From Leucocoprinus leucothites (lineage: Eukaryota > Basidiomycota > Agaricomycetes > Agaricales > Agaricaceae), in the NCBI GenBank assembly GCA_013368445.1, contig JAACJO010000005.1, positions 2,170,001 to 2,234,000 of the forward strand: a stretch of DNA of 64,000 bases. Reading direction: 5' to 3'. Below, piece after piece: positions 10,196 to 21,410 of this stretch. The notes under the pieces are model-generated. The model had not been told where the DNA came from, did not search any database, and saw only the letters and a program-made list of their open reading frames with translations. Position numbers and translations under genes: made by a program. Position 1 is the stretch's first letter, and the number at the start of each line of letters is the position of its first letter.

Positions 10196-11215
10196 TCAAT
10201 ACTTTGTATGACCTCCTCTTGCCCTGATAACTGCCTCAATCCTTCTGGGCATGCTTTCTATCAGCCTTTGGCACCTTTCTGCTGGAATCTTATTCCACTC
10301 CTCTACTAGCCTCTCCCACAATTCAAATACTCCCTTGGGTGGTCTTTCATATGTCTTCAGCTGGTCCTTCAGGTAGGTCCAGAGGTGTTCAATGGGATTT
10401 AGGTCAGGGGATTGTGCAGGCCATGGTAGAACTTGAATGTTGTTGTCCACAAACCATTGTTGTCCCAGTTTTGAGGTGTGTTTTGGGTCATTATCCTGCT
10501 GGAATATCCTCTCCTCCTCCTCCATCTCCAACTTTTCAAAGCTTTCCACCACCCCATTGTCCAAAATCTCGCAGTATTGCACTGCATCCATATTCCCTTG
10601 AACCTCTATCAGCTTTCCTACCCCATTCCACCCCATACACCCCCACACCATCATGTTACCACCTCCTCCATGTTTGACAGTAGGGAGAGTGGTCCTATCT
10701 GACAGTGGTTCCCCCCTCTCTTTCCAGGTATACACCTTTCCATCTGACCCAATCCTGTTGATCTTTGTTTCATCTGTCCACAACACCCTCTTCCAGTCCT
10801 CCACTGTCCAATTCCTATGTTCATGTGCAAAGTCAAGGCGTTCCTCACGATGTCGCTTTTTGAGTAGAGGTCGTTTGATCTTGGTTACAGAGCGAAATCC
10901 ATTATCCTGAAGGGTATTTCTGACAGTTTGGGGTGTGACAGGGTCAGACAGAGTAGAGTTAATGAAACTTGTAGCCTGGACAGCATTGTCTAGCTTTCCA
11001 GAGGTTATTTGGTGAATTATTGCTTTTTTATCACGAGGAGAAAGCTTGGAAGGACGTCCTCCCTTGTTGTTTTCCTTGTCCCCATCAACTTCTTTCTTGA
11101 TCCTCCCAACAGTAGACTTTCCTAGACCAGTTTTATGTTCAATCTGGCGCAAGGAATAGCCATCTTTGAGAAGAGAAGTGACTTGGGAGTATTGGGTAGA
11201 GGAGATAGCTTTCAT
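10196..11215 (-). CDS. Tc1-like transposase (DD34E type)
   Basis: One uninterrupted frame of 339 residues, a usual Tc1 transposase length. The N-terminal paired-type DNA-binding region has YSLRQIEHKTGLGKSTVG (residues about 20-38) and a GRPS hook-like motif near residue 54. The catalytic domain has VLWTDET (first Asp), QQDNDPKHTS (second Asp) and QSPDLNPIEHLW (Glu). The spacing between the last two acidic residues fits the Tc1 DD34E class. The enzyme would bind the terminal repeats and cut and paste the element at TA sites in the nucleus. No intron is needed. Codons are cleaner than in copy 1, which has three stops. Start choice: first ATG, and the same ATG is kept in copy 1. Confidence 0.95.
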   Translation of the reverse strand: MKAISSTQYSQVTSLLKDGYSLRQIEHKTGLGKSTVGRIKKEVDGDKENNKGGRPSKLSPRDKKAIIHQITSGKLDNAVQATSFINSTLSDPVTPQTVRNTLQDNGFRSVTKIKRPLLKKRHREERLDFAHEHRNWTVEDWKRVLWTDETKINRIGSDGKVYTWKERGEPLSDRTTLPTVKHGGGGNMMVWGCMGWNGVGKLIEVQGNMDAVQYCEILDNGVVESFEKLEMEEEERIFQQDNDPKHTSKLGQQWFVDNNIQVLPWPAQSPDLNPIEHLWTYLKDQLKTYERPPKGVFELWERLVEEWNKIPAERCQRLIESMPRRIEAVIRARGGHTKY

Positions 11216-11351
11216 GATGTAGTGGCAGGAAGAAAGACAGTTGTAGCCATCTCAACATGTCAACCAAGGTCACATGATCTTGTTTATTACTCCCACGCCT
11301 TCCCTGATGCTCCCCTGGCATGTTACAAGGTAGATACTGGGAGGCTGACAG

Positions 11352-11562
11352 GGGGTCAAAAAACTGTCCCAATGAGTAGATATTTTTGATAATTCATTAT
11401 TAATTCATTGATGGACAAGGTCATGTGATCATGGGAATATATGCGCCCAATATGTCAAGGTACCTGTGTGAATATTTTCAGGATGCTAGGCCATATATCT
11501 GCCCTGGTATTAGCAAATATGTCCAAAATGCGAAAACATTGGGACAGTTTTTTGAGCCACTG
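11352..11562 (-). repeat. right terminal inverted repeat of Tc1 copy 2
   Basis: Inverted copy of 9970-10180, ending GAGCCACTG just before the TA at 11563-11564. Confidence 0.85.
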
Positions 11563-11743
11563 TATACAGTACACTACATGACATCAAAGAGATGGAAAGT
11601 ATGCATATGAAAATGAAACTAAAGTCTGACATGCCCACCACTAAGTGAGCTTGAGAAGGTGTGGCCCCAGCAACAACCAATAGGGTTGGGGAATGCATTG
11701 ATAGAGGTACTAAGACCTTGTGATCAGGGCCCTCAAGTCCATC

Positions 11744-13982
11744 TTTTTTTTTTTTTTCAAAAAAAATCAATGATTTATTACATGGTGCCCAGTCACAGTC
11801 TGTGCCCACCAACATAATACAGAGCCTAGGTACTGCTACCTAAGCCAAACACTACAAAGATGGGAATATATAAGGTCCTGTCCAAATACAGTACACTACT
11901 TGACAGCAAAGAAACATGGCATAGTAACAGAATGAAACTACAAGTCCAACTTGCAGACCTCTAACAGTAAGCTTACATGCACATGTGGCCCTAGCAACAT
12001 ACTGACAGGGTTAGAAGATGTGTTGAAGCAGGTATGTGACCTACTCCCAGGGCCTCCTATTGTCCTCCTTGTGATGGCTAAGCTGATTATAGTTGAACTG
12101 GTGGTGCCAGAATGGGCACTTTTCATCATCAGCTGCATGGTTGCCCTTGCAGTTGATACATGAGAGGTGGGGACAGGGCTCCCCAGTGGGTGTGGGCAGG
12201 ATGGGGGGGTTTACCTTCAGACTCCCCTTACAGCACAACAATGTGGAGCAATTGATTCTCACCACAGTGAGGACCACCACACTGGGAACACCTGAGTGCA
12301 CAGTTGCAGCAGGTGGGAGTAGAGTGACCAAAGCACTGGCAGCACTAGCACTGGGGAACACTGGGGTGGGCATGGGCAGGCTTGATAACAGCCTGCATAC
12401 TGTTGAAGTCAAGGTACTTATTGAGGAGCTTCTTGGTGCTAGCTCCTGACTGAGAGTCCCATAGGTTGAACCAGACAGTAGCAGTGTTGGCCTTGGGGGA
12501 GTTGCACATAATGTGCATGGATGAAACATCAGCAAAGGTGTCCTTGAATGGAGACAATCACATGCAATTGGTGATATGGACTGGTGTAATGTGGATGCTG
12601 GTCATGTGGAAGGGGACATTGAAGATCTTAAGGTAATACCTCAACCTGGGCAATGCATCTTCAGCTCAAACAGGGTGGTAAAGATGGAGGGCATGGCAGA
12701 CTCAACAATGGTGATGTCAGAGTCTGAGGGCATGGCAGAGATATTCAGCACAATGGTGCTGTATGCCTTGGTGATGTTCTTAACACACAAGGATGACTTG
12801 GCACATGAGAGGGCATCATTGAGGAGGTGCATGGCCTTGTGGTGGAGGTATGTGATCTCACTGGCATCACCAGTGAAATCAAGGAACAATTGGTGGCAGG
12901 TGGGCCTGGCAGTGGTCATGCGCAGCTTCTTGGCAGAGCCAGTGGTGGCAGTGGTGGCCTGATGCATCGTGGTGACACAATCAGGGTTGAGAGAGGGGTT
13001 TGCCTGTGCCAGCTTGATGAGCAACACAGGCAATGCTGAAGTGCCAGAATGAGCAACTTCTACAAATGAGTGCTGATGAAGCACCAGAGCAGAAGTAGGG
13101 ATGGGCACCCCAGCAGGTGCTTGGGGAGAGCCACTAATATGTGCCTTGGGGGGCACCTGCTTGGGCAGTATGGGGGGATGGGCCAGAGTGGGCCATGTAG
13201 CCTTGGGCATTTGCTTGGACACCTTGGGGGAGCCCATGTTGATGTCACATGGTTCTGCTTTGTTAGCAGATCCATGGGTTGCCTTGTGGATGATACACAT
13301 GTCTTTAGGGGAGGCTCCAGGCTTGACAAACCAAGCAAAACCTTGCATGAAGGAGTGAAAGCTGGTCCAGCTGCAGCTAGCCCACTTCTTGCCCATGGTG
13401 ATGCATGCACTCCCATGCCTGCTTATTACAAATTCATAGATGGCACCAGCAAGATAGCCAGCACACACCTTGGCATAGTCCTTGTCAAGGAGGGAATCAT
13501 CAGGGAGTTCACACATGAAGCACATGAACTTCTTGAGGCCATTGAATGCCTGCTTGGCCATGGTCTCATCTCCAGACACAGTCCCAGGGGAGGACAAGGG
13601 AGTTGACAGTGCAGCAGGGGGAGGAGTGGGGACTGGATAGTAGGTGGTACCACTAGTGGGGCCTTGGGACTGAAGGTCACTGGAGGCTGAGTAGTAGGCA
13701 CCAGCAATAGAACATCAGTAGGCACCAAGGGAGAGAGTGAGGGCAACTGAATGTCAGCCCTCATGGAGGAGGCAAGAGCCTTGAAATCTGCCATTGTGTG
13801 GACCAGCTGGGTGGAGGTAGAGGGCCTGGGGGCCTCTTTGATAGTGTTAAGCTCATCATCACCAGATACGATGTTGGAGTTGAGATCTATGTTTGCAATT
13901 TCATGAGCAACAGCCTTAGATTTGCATCTACCCATGTTAGCTAGAGTAGGAATGGTGTATACTAGATGTCTAACTGCACACC
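11744..13982 (-). mobile_element. poly-A element (non-LTR-like), copy B, with ORF1 only
   Basis: Read on the minus strand it starts just before the ATG at 13935, contains a broken ORF1-like gene, then a 3' UTR shared with copies A and C, an AATAAA signal, and a poly-A tail (T-run 11744-11757). No reverse transcriptase frame is found after ORF1, so the copy is either internally deleted or a non-autonomous derivative. Its 5' end abuts the poly-T of copy C. A tail plus a CCHC ORF1 point to a LINE of the fungal Tad type, but the missing ORF2 leaves this unproven. Confidence 0.6.
12041..13935 (-). pseudogene. ORF1-like (gag-like, CCHC) protein of the poly-A element, frameshifted
   Basis: Three minus-strand frames follow one another: 13935-13426 (starts MGRCKSKAVAHEIANIDLNS), 13597-12641 (contains KFMCFMCELPDDSLLDKD) and 12535-12041. 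They would join into one protein of about 630 residues if two frameshifts were absent. The last part holds a CCHC knuckle, CINCKGNHAADDEKC, then PFWHHQFN, like the C-terminal knuckle of ORF1 proteins of non-LTR elements. Middle parts are rich in Pro, Ser and Thr. Its role would be RNA binding of the element transcript. The frames on the opposite strand here are shadows. Confidence 0.55.
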
Positions 13983-14336
13983 TTTTTTTTTTTTTTATTT
14001 AAAAAAAATCAATGATTTATTATGTGGTGCCTGGTCACAGTCCACACCCACCAACATAATACAGGGCCGAAGTACTGCTACCTAAGCCAAACACTACAAA
14101 GACAGGAATAGATAAAGTCCTATCTGAATATAGTACACTACTCAATGGCAAAGAGACATGGCATAGTAACAAAGATGAAACTAAAGTCCAACTCACAGAC
14201 CTCTAATAGTAAGCTTACATGTGTGTGTGGCCCTAGTGATAAGACAACAGGGTTGGGGAATATGTTGACTGCCTGCTGCCTGGAGTGATGAGGAACTAGC
14301 CTGGATTGCTGATCAACTCCACTATGAGGCATTAGT
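13983..14336 (-). mobile_element. poly-A element, copy C, 5'-truncated 3' end
   Basis: A T-run at 13983-13996 is followed by the same 3' UTR as copies A and B (GATTTATTATGTGGTGCC, then the CCAACATAATACAG stretch). Similarity fades near 14336. Only about 350 bp of the 3' end is present, as expected of 5'-truncated copies. Confidence 0.65.
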
Positions 14337-14971
14337 CAAGCACAGAGGGACTGGTACAGTGAAGGATGAACACTTCAAACAGATTACATGCAATCTTTGA
14401 GCTCATCATTTGTGGGGGGGGAATTGCAAGGATATCAAAGGGAGTCAGATTAAATCTGTGTTCTATTCTAAGGTAAGCTCTCATCTCCTGCATTCTTGCT
14501 GGCTTTAATACTAAATTTCGATAAAATTCCACAGTGCAGGAAGATCAACACCTTATTCTATCTAGGTTCTGAGCAATGTTCTGCTACTAGCAGGTCTGTT
14601 GGTTCCTTCAACTATACTGATCCAGAGGCCTTGAAGAAATTCCTGGAATGGCATGATAATTTGACCAATGAAGGGGTATGTGACATTCTATCTTGGTTTT
14701 CATCTCTATCTAATTTTCTCAGCTTCACAAGCTTGCTGTCAAGTGAATGGGAAGAACATGGGAACTGTATTTCAAGATCAAGGAGATCAATACTGGTAAA
14801 GTTGCAACTAGCAAGTATGTATTTCACCCTGCTGAGGGAGTGGCTATGATGAATAAAGATGATGATCAGGAAGATGAGCCTGACCTTGGTGCCAGCTCCT
14901 TCTATCCCGCCAACAGCCATGCTGTCAATGCACTTCTCTCTCCTGGTGGTGGTTGTGATGCATCTCATATC
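14337..14971 (+). other. unassigned low-coding stretch with a gene-like remnant
   Basis: Short open pieces are present, with an intron-like segment at 14676-14722 (GTATGT...TCTCAG). The best piece is 14747-14983, 78 residues, containing INTGKVATSKYVFHPAEGV and an acidic DDDQEDEPD run, ending at a TAG that lies in the inverted-repeat arm at 14972. I do not recognise a family. It could be a captured gene fragment or the end of an older transposon. Confidence 0.3.
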
Positions 14972-15037
14972 ACTACAGTGTAGTAACGTCACTTGGCACA
15001 GTAGGGTCAGTTGGCACACTAGCCTCCCACACCTTGC

Positions 15038-15411
15038 TGTCGAAGCAGCAACAGGGAGCATAGCGGTGAAGGTAGACGACAAGGTCAGAACTCACTTTAC
15101 TAGGCAGTTAGTCTGTTATGGGAGTATGTTCGAGGTAGTAGTTGCGACTGAGAGTGTAGAATTGACTGTAGAATATTGAAGAAAATACAAGGTATTTATA
15201 CTAAAGAGTTTGAATAATTTCTACTATAAAGAGAGTATTACACCATTGTTTCGAGGTGGTAAAGGGTACAAGTAAAATGTATAGTGAAACATGTATAGTC
15301 CGCACGAAGCATCGGTGCGTGAACATAGTGGTATCTAATAATAGAATGCATATGTCATAATTGAGAGTGAACACGAACATAGCAGCGTGTAGATGCGCAC
15401 GTGATTCAACA
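15038..15411 (-). repeat. 3' LTR of the copia element
   Basis: 374 bp; on the plus strand it reads TGTCGAAGCAG...GATTCAACA. The polypurine tract GAGTGAGGAGGAG (minus strand) abuts it at 15412-15424. Confidence 0.95.
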
Positions 15412-15464
15412 CTCCTCCTCACTCAAAATGGCGGGAGATGCATAATTGAGCAGCTATTAAAGCG

Positions 15465-18400
15465 CTAAAGAAATTCAATACCTAGAGAATAAACAAATTT
15501 ATTGAAGAGAATTGAACTGAGGTTTTTCGTCAGAATATCGGCAGGGTTGTTTGAGCCCTCAATAAATTCCAACTCAACGGAACCTTCTTCAACGATATCT
15601 CGGATATAGTGGTATCGTATATCAATATGCTTTGAGCATTTTTCTTGAACAGGGTTCTCGCTCCAGAAGATAGATCTGATATTATCACCATAGAGAATCG
15701 GAGCAGGTATTTTAAAACCTATCTCTTCGAGAAGTTGTCGGATCCATATTAGCTGGCGGCTGCAATCAGATAGCGCCATATACTCAGCTTCTGTAGATGA
15801 CAAAGCGACAGTTTTCTGCTTGCGGCTAAGCCAGCTTACAGGTCCATGCCCTATTGTGACAAAGTTACCTGTAACAGATCATCGAGACTGTCCATCTTGC
15901 GCCCAATCACTATCGGAACAAGCAATGACAGCCTGGTTAGAAGCTCCATCAAAAATGAGTCGATAATTGCGCATTGATCGCAAATATTGCAGCACATGGA
16001 GTCCAGCCCAGAAGTGTGCATTAGAAGGGGCAGCAGATTGCTGGGAGAGTTTGACAACCACAAAGGATATGTCAGGTCTCGATCCGATCATAAGATACAT
16101 CAGCGATCCGACTAACTGTTGGTAACGAGTCCTAAACTTAGGATCTACCTTGTCGACATAGGGTTCGAAGACAAATCCGGATGGCAGCGGTGTGAATTTC
16201 GCGCCTTTAGGAATCTCAAACTTCTCAAGAACCTTATCGAGGTATTTCACTTGATCTATATAGAGTTTTCTCTCTTTTCGATCATGTGATATGTTCATGC
16301 CTAGGAACTCAGAAAGTTCACCTTGGTCACAACATTCCCAAGTAGTCATGAATTTTTGCTTCAACTCAGAGAGGAGCAGGGAATTCTTTTTACCCATAAA
16401 AAAGACATCATCCACATAAACGACCGCAAAGACACACTCGCCGGTCTTGGGATGTGTGTAATGATAAACGCCAGCGTTGGACTTACAGTGCTTGAATCCA
16501 AGTTTCAGCATCGATGAAGTGAGTGCTTTCCACCAGGATAAGCCGGCTTGTTTTAGGCCGTAGATTGCTTTGTGTAATCTCCAGACTTTCTTCTCGTGGC
16601 CAGGAAGTCGGAATCCTTCTGGCTGCTCCATGTAGATCTCTTCATCCAGATCGCCATATAAATAGGCTGTTTTGACGTCAACAGAGTGAAGGTCAAAGTC
16701 CTCAAGCGCTGCAATGCCAAGAAGTAGGCGTGTGGTCTCATATCGGACAACTGGAGAAAAGAGTTCATCAAAGTCGATTCCCTCGATCTGGGAGAATCCT
16801 TTCGCAACAAGGTGAGAGCAATATCGATTATCGGACTTGATGTTGTAAACCCATCTATTTTTAATAGCTCTTCTTCCTTTTGGGAGATCAACAAGCTCGT
16901 ATACACCTCGCTTGTGAAGCGCATCTAATTCCTCAAGCATCGCTTTTTGCCATTTAGTTTGAGTATCAGCATCTAAATTCGTGATATCTCTGAACTGTTC
17001 AGGAACTGGCCTGTTGGCACGTTGTGCGAGAAGGAAATCGACTAATTTTACCCCCCCTTCCTTCACGAACTTCGCAAAATCGGTAGATGACAGTTTATTG
17101 TTGATACTACTATCCGGGTGAGGGATATTCCAATTTCGTAATCTGTTCCGAGCTTCCTCATCGGAAATTGCTCCAGGAATAGGTCGATATTGGGCACGAT
17201 TGCATGGTAAGTTAGGATTGAGTTCCCTATATCGTCGGATGACATCAAGAGGGTCGCTCCTATCACCATACACGTTTCCTGGTCTGTTCGGAGGTTGAAC
17301 CTTTCGCCTAGGACGGCGATTTTCACGATCGGTGACCCAGCGGTTAAGCCATTCTAGTGCATCGAGATCATCCTGGACCGAAGGTCGCGGTGGCAGTACC
17401 TCGGGTGGAGTTGGAGACCAAGCACGTTTTCATGGACCAGGTTCCTTTCGCAAAAGTCCCGGAGAAGGAGGTAACTCAACTTCTTCTTCCTCTTCTTTTG
17501 GATTGTGATCTTCCAGATCAGCATAAGAAAGAGGTGGGCTTGGTGATCTAGGAGGTGAAGGTGTTTTAGGGTGTGGAGGAGCACGAGGTAAAGGCACATG
17601 AGGCAGCTCTCCTCCTCGAGGTGTAGGTGGATGGTCTACATTTGGAACATTTGGAATAGTTGAGATTGGAGGAATCTCAGTGCGAGGTGGTTCGGGGTAA
17701 ACCGCGGGTTTTTGGTCTGGACATTTTGGGAACATCTTTTCATCAAAGATGACAGTCGGTGAGATAAACTCGGCATTCCCTCAAGTATGGTGGAGAAAAA
17801 TGTAATTCTTCTCCCGATCATATCCAACAAAGATCATCAGTTCAGATTTCACAGATAATTTATTCGGGCGCATTTCGTCCGGAAGGAACACATATGCAGC
17901 ACAACTGAATACTCGTAGGTGACTGATGTCAGGTTTATGTCCATGTACTAACTCAAAAGGAGTTTTCCATTGGATGCAGTTCATCAATGTGCGATTGTAG
18001 ATGTGGGTTGTGGTGTTAATCACGAAATCCCATCATGAATCTGGAAGACACGCATGAAGTCACATGGCTTGCACCTTCTCATGCAGTGTTCGATTCAATC
18101 TTTCTGCTTGCCCATTCTGTTGATGGACGCGGGGCGCACTCAGTGTGAACTCAATTCCTTTTACCCTAAGATAATCTTGCAGGGTACCTGCTACGAATTC
18201 TCCTCCTCGATCAGATGTAAATCAACGAATCGATTTGCCAAATTGGTTCTGAACATAAGTTAGAAGCTCAACCATGCGGGGAGCTGCTTCGGCTTTTGAT
18301 CGCAGAAGCACCACATGGGCAAATGAGGAGTAATCATCCAATAAGGTCATGACCCATTTATACTTGTGATAAGATATGATGGGGAGCTCAAAGAGATCAC

Positions 18401-20777
18401 TGTGAACGTGCTCAAAGGCTTCTTTGGCCCAAATTGGGTTATCGTTAAAGGGTTTCTGGTGCATCTTCCCTTTCATGCAGCCTGGACAAGGGCATGAATG
18501 ATCGGGAATTGAAACCTGAGGTCCATTCAGCGTGGAGTCTTTAATTTTGCTCAACACGCGATTAGACAGATGTCCTAAACGTTGATGCCAGATGTTATAG
18601 TCAGGATGCTGAGCGATGTGGCTCAAAGCATTCGAATGTACAATTCGACATCTTACTGTTTGTAGCGTAGACTGCCACTCAGAGCGAGGAGCCGCTGACA
18701 GGACAGCATTGCCTGACTCATCCCGAAAGATTGTACCATGTTTATCAGCCTCACTGCGCAACCCGGATTCCAAGAGTTGACCGGCAGACATGAGGCAATC
18801 ATGCATACCCTTTACATAGAACACAGGGGACAAAGAAGTCACCGCAGTGATCGTTTTTCTGTTATCATGGATCTCGTGTTTGATCAAGACAGTGCCTCGA
18901 CCCAATATAGATAGGGGAGCGTTTTTGTTAGCTGTCTGAATTTCACCGAATTTCCCCATTTCAATTGTAGAAAAATCGTCCAAATAGGGTGTGAAATGTG
19001 CAGAAGCACCCAAATCAAGAATCCAAGAAGCAGCCCGTGAAGGCACTTTCTTTCCCTTACAGTGGCAACATAAAGCTTTCTCACACTTAGATAGATTTAC
19101 ACAGTGCGGCACAGAGGTCAAATCACAATTTAATAAAAGCCCCACAGGGGCGACCGAAATAGTGCGCGATACAAGACAAGTATATACAGGAGCCGGAGAC
19201 AACGTAACTAGTCCGCGAAAATGTTCAGCGTGGCCAGGAGCACTCACATGGGAGCGGGCTTGAGTGGGGCAACAGGCCCCTTCTCGGTCGTGCTGTGGCA
19301 TCACCGTATCAGTGTTAATCCAATCAGAGATAGAAGAAAAGACTTGCGTTGTCCACAACCCAGAAGTCCACCTGTCAGAATCCTCCCCCTCGGAGTCAGA
19401 TTCGAGCATCGGATCAGCCGGAGGTGTCATCCTCGGTGACGGTGGGCATTTGTCCATATCTCCTCCATAATAAGGAATTTCCTCAATAATGGAGCCCGTC
19501 GTTTCGGCTTCGACCACGAGGTCGGCGAGCCTTTCATCCCAAATCTTTAGCACTTTATCCTTGGTAGCTTGCGAGCTTCTGCGACGATATCCCTCAGACT
19601 GAGAAGATTTGGAGATTCGCTCCTGAAGCTGCGGTGTATTCTTTTGCGCTTCTGCAACAAGGTGGTGTGTGGATGATGAAGGGCTTGCATTAACCGGTTC
19701 TGCCAGCGAGGCGATCCGGTTCGCGAGGAGAGGATGGTTAGCAATAGTAGGGGCAGCGAAACCAATGGCATTGGAAGTGCCATATTGAGGAGCGATGGTG
19801 GTGACTCCAGAGGAGTTGGAGGTGTCGGCATCGGTCGCAGCTTCATTAGCAGCGCCCTTGCCTTTTTTGCCTCCTCTCTTACCGTGTTTTCCTTTCTTGC
19901 CATCTCTGCCGGGATTGCCAGATTGGGGGTTACCAGGCTTCTGGCCAGCGCCCTGATTAGGAGGCTGCTGCTGCTGTGGCTGCTGCTGGGGCTGTGATCG
20001 AAACGGCCCTTGTTGTCCTTGCCCCTGGCATTGTTGATTGCCGGGGTTCTGGTTCTGCTGCCATTGACCGTTGGAGCGGCCGGCGTGAGAAGCGGAAGCA
20101 GTCATCTTCTGGGACCAAGCAGCCTGGATGGCGCTATGGACCAGATCCCATGTGAGTTGGGACATTTGTGTTTGATTCGCAAGGATTGACTGTGCTAAGG
20201 TTTCTATCCCTTGCGGGACAGTGCGAAGCAGAATCATAGCATGGATCACCTCAGGAAGTCGCGCAGTCACGCCTTCAATCCAAGTGAATAGAGATTCAAG
20301 CTCAGCAATGGACTGAGCCGGATCCATGTTTCCAGGGAGAGACCAGGAGATGGTGCGGATGAAGTCGCCATAGACTGATGCAGGACCTTGGGTGCCGTAA
20401 AGGCATTGGAGTTCATCCCAAGTGGTGGTGGGATCTCCTTGGACAATCAAATGGAGCATGGAATCTGGGACAGCTTGGATAAGCATGCCAATCGCAGATT
20501 GCTCAAGGAAGTTCCTTCGACGCTCTTCCTCAGTTCGAAGCGCATGGGAAGTGGCAGCTTCTGCAGCATTTGTGACGTTATTGTCAGCGTCCATGACTGG
20601 AGCGACAAGAGGTGGAAGCGGAGGGACCATGCCATTTGTGACAGTCCAATCCGTAAGAGGGGTTCCAGGGGTCATGATCATAGAGAGGAATCCCTGCATC
20701 CTCATGGACCAAAACTGGTAGTTCTGGGGGCCTTGAAGGACGGGAATTTGAGAAGCTCCATTGTTGATAGAAGACAT
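15465..20777 (-). pseudogene. copia gag-pol polyprotein, broken by stops
   Basis: ATG at 20777 (MSSINNGASQIPVLQGPQNY) opens an 851-codon frame to a TGA at 18222. It holds the copia gag region and a degenerate zinc-binding patch. The protease is SWILDLGASAHF, in which the catalytic DSG is DLG (TCG to TTG). The integrase zinc finger (HQRLGHLSN...CPGCMKGK) and integrase core follow. After stops at 18222, 18060, 18033, 17781 and 17430 the frame continues through TSDRGGEF, FELVHGHKPD, the reverse transcriptase (15879-17273, with AVVYVDDVFFMGKK), a TGA at 15879, and RNase H (LSSTEAEYMALSD) to the TAG at 15465. The family order is complete but no functional product is expected. Confidence 0.95.
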
Positions 20778-21024
20778 TCTGAAAAGAAGTCATCAGTCAA
20801 CGTTGTTCATTAGAAGCAGCAGTGATGCGCTAATCGAGCAAGGTTTCGAACCCAAATCGCCTAAGGGCTAGGGTAAGACACAGAAATGAGAAGGGATGCT
20901 GGGCCCTTTACAAGGTACAGCGGTGGCGCTAGGAAGCGGCCTTCCCATAACAGGTCGATCTAGTCCTTCTCAGACATCAAGTACAGCGAGCTAGTTGGCT
21001 AGTGCGATATCGAGCTGGCGATTG

Positions 21025-21036
21025 GGGCCCATAACC
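21025..21036 (-). other. primer binding site matching initiator tRNA-Met anticodon arm
   Basis: Directly inside the 5' LTR (minus strand) the sequence is GGTTATGGGCCC, complementary to the CAU anticodon arm of initiator tRNA-Met rather than to a tRNA 3' end. Copia and Ty5 prime this way with a half tRNA. The leader 20778-21036 holds nothing else I can name. Confidence 0.7.
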
Positions 21037-21410
21037 TGTCGAAGCAGCAACGGGGAGCATAGCGGTGAAGGTAGACGACAAGGTCAGAACTCACTTTACT
21101 AGGCAGTTAGTCTGTTATGGGAGTATGTTCGAGGTAGTAGTTGCGACTGAGAGTGTAGAATTGACTGTAGAATATCGAAGAAAATACAAGGTATTTATAC
21201 TAAAGAGTTTGAATAATTTCTACTATAAAGAGAGTATTACACCATTGTTTCGAGGTGGTAAAGGGTACAAGTAAAATGTATAGTGAAACATGTATAGTCC
21301 GCACGAAGCATCGGTGCGTGAACATAGTGGTATCTAATAATAGAATGCATATGTCATAATTGAGAGTGAACACGAACGTAGCAGCGTGTAGATGTGCACG
21401 TGATTCAACA
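21037..21410 (-). repeat. 5' LTR of the copia element
   Basis: 374 bp, four transitions from the 3' LTR, each at a CpG position. Followed on the plus strand by the CTTGC duplication. Confidence 0.95.

Larger units (their letters stand above)
9970..11562 (-). mobile_element. Tc1/mariner-like DNA transposon, apparently intact copy 2
   Basis: It is 1,593 bp, bounded by CAGTGGCTCAAAAAACTGTC and its complement and flanked by a TA duplication (9968-9969 and 11563-11564). The terminal inverted repeats are about 211 bp (9970-10180 and 11352-11562). It carries a full-length open transposase. It is inserted in copy A of the poly-A family: without it, the site reads the same length as the matching stretch in copy B. 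Intact ends, TA duplication and open frame together suggest a recent or potentially mobile copy. Confidence 0.93.
9830..11743 (-). mobile_element. poly-A element (non-LTR-like), copy A, 3' end, interrupted by Tc1
   Basis: A T-run at 9830-9845 is the poly-A tail read from the minus strand, followed by ATCAATG-type sequence shared with copies B and C. The family sequence breaks at 9969 and resumes at 11565 after the Tc1-like element. Removing that element and one TA restores alignment with copy B without gap. The copy is 5' truncated and ends where the poly-T of copy B begins, so no coding part remains. Confidence 0.7.
15038..21410 (-). mobile_element. Ty1/copia LTR retrotransposon, degenerate
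   Basis: Two 374 bp LTRs (15038-15411, 21037-21410) differ at four positions by eye. A 5 bp target duplication, CTTGC, lies at 15033-15037 and 21411-21415. On the minus strand the order is gag, protease, integrase, reverse transcriptase, RNase H, which defines Ty1/copia. The primer site and polypurine tract are in the right places. At least six in-frame TGA stops break the polyprotein. High LTR identity with many stops suggests that inactivation by C-to-T mutation was fast after insertion. Confidence 0.96.

Noticed and set aside
12093..13606. Plus-strand open frames inside the poly-A element (118, 128, 178 codons)
   Set aside because: They are antisense shadows of the minus-strand ORF1; no domain motifs and composition is the complement of the Pro/Ser-rich ORF1.
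20841..20860. tRNA T-arm-like sequence (GGTTTCGAACCC) in the copia leader
   Set aside because: No matching stem complement and no D arm, anticodon arm or acceptor stem at the right distances on either strand.
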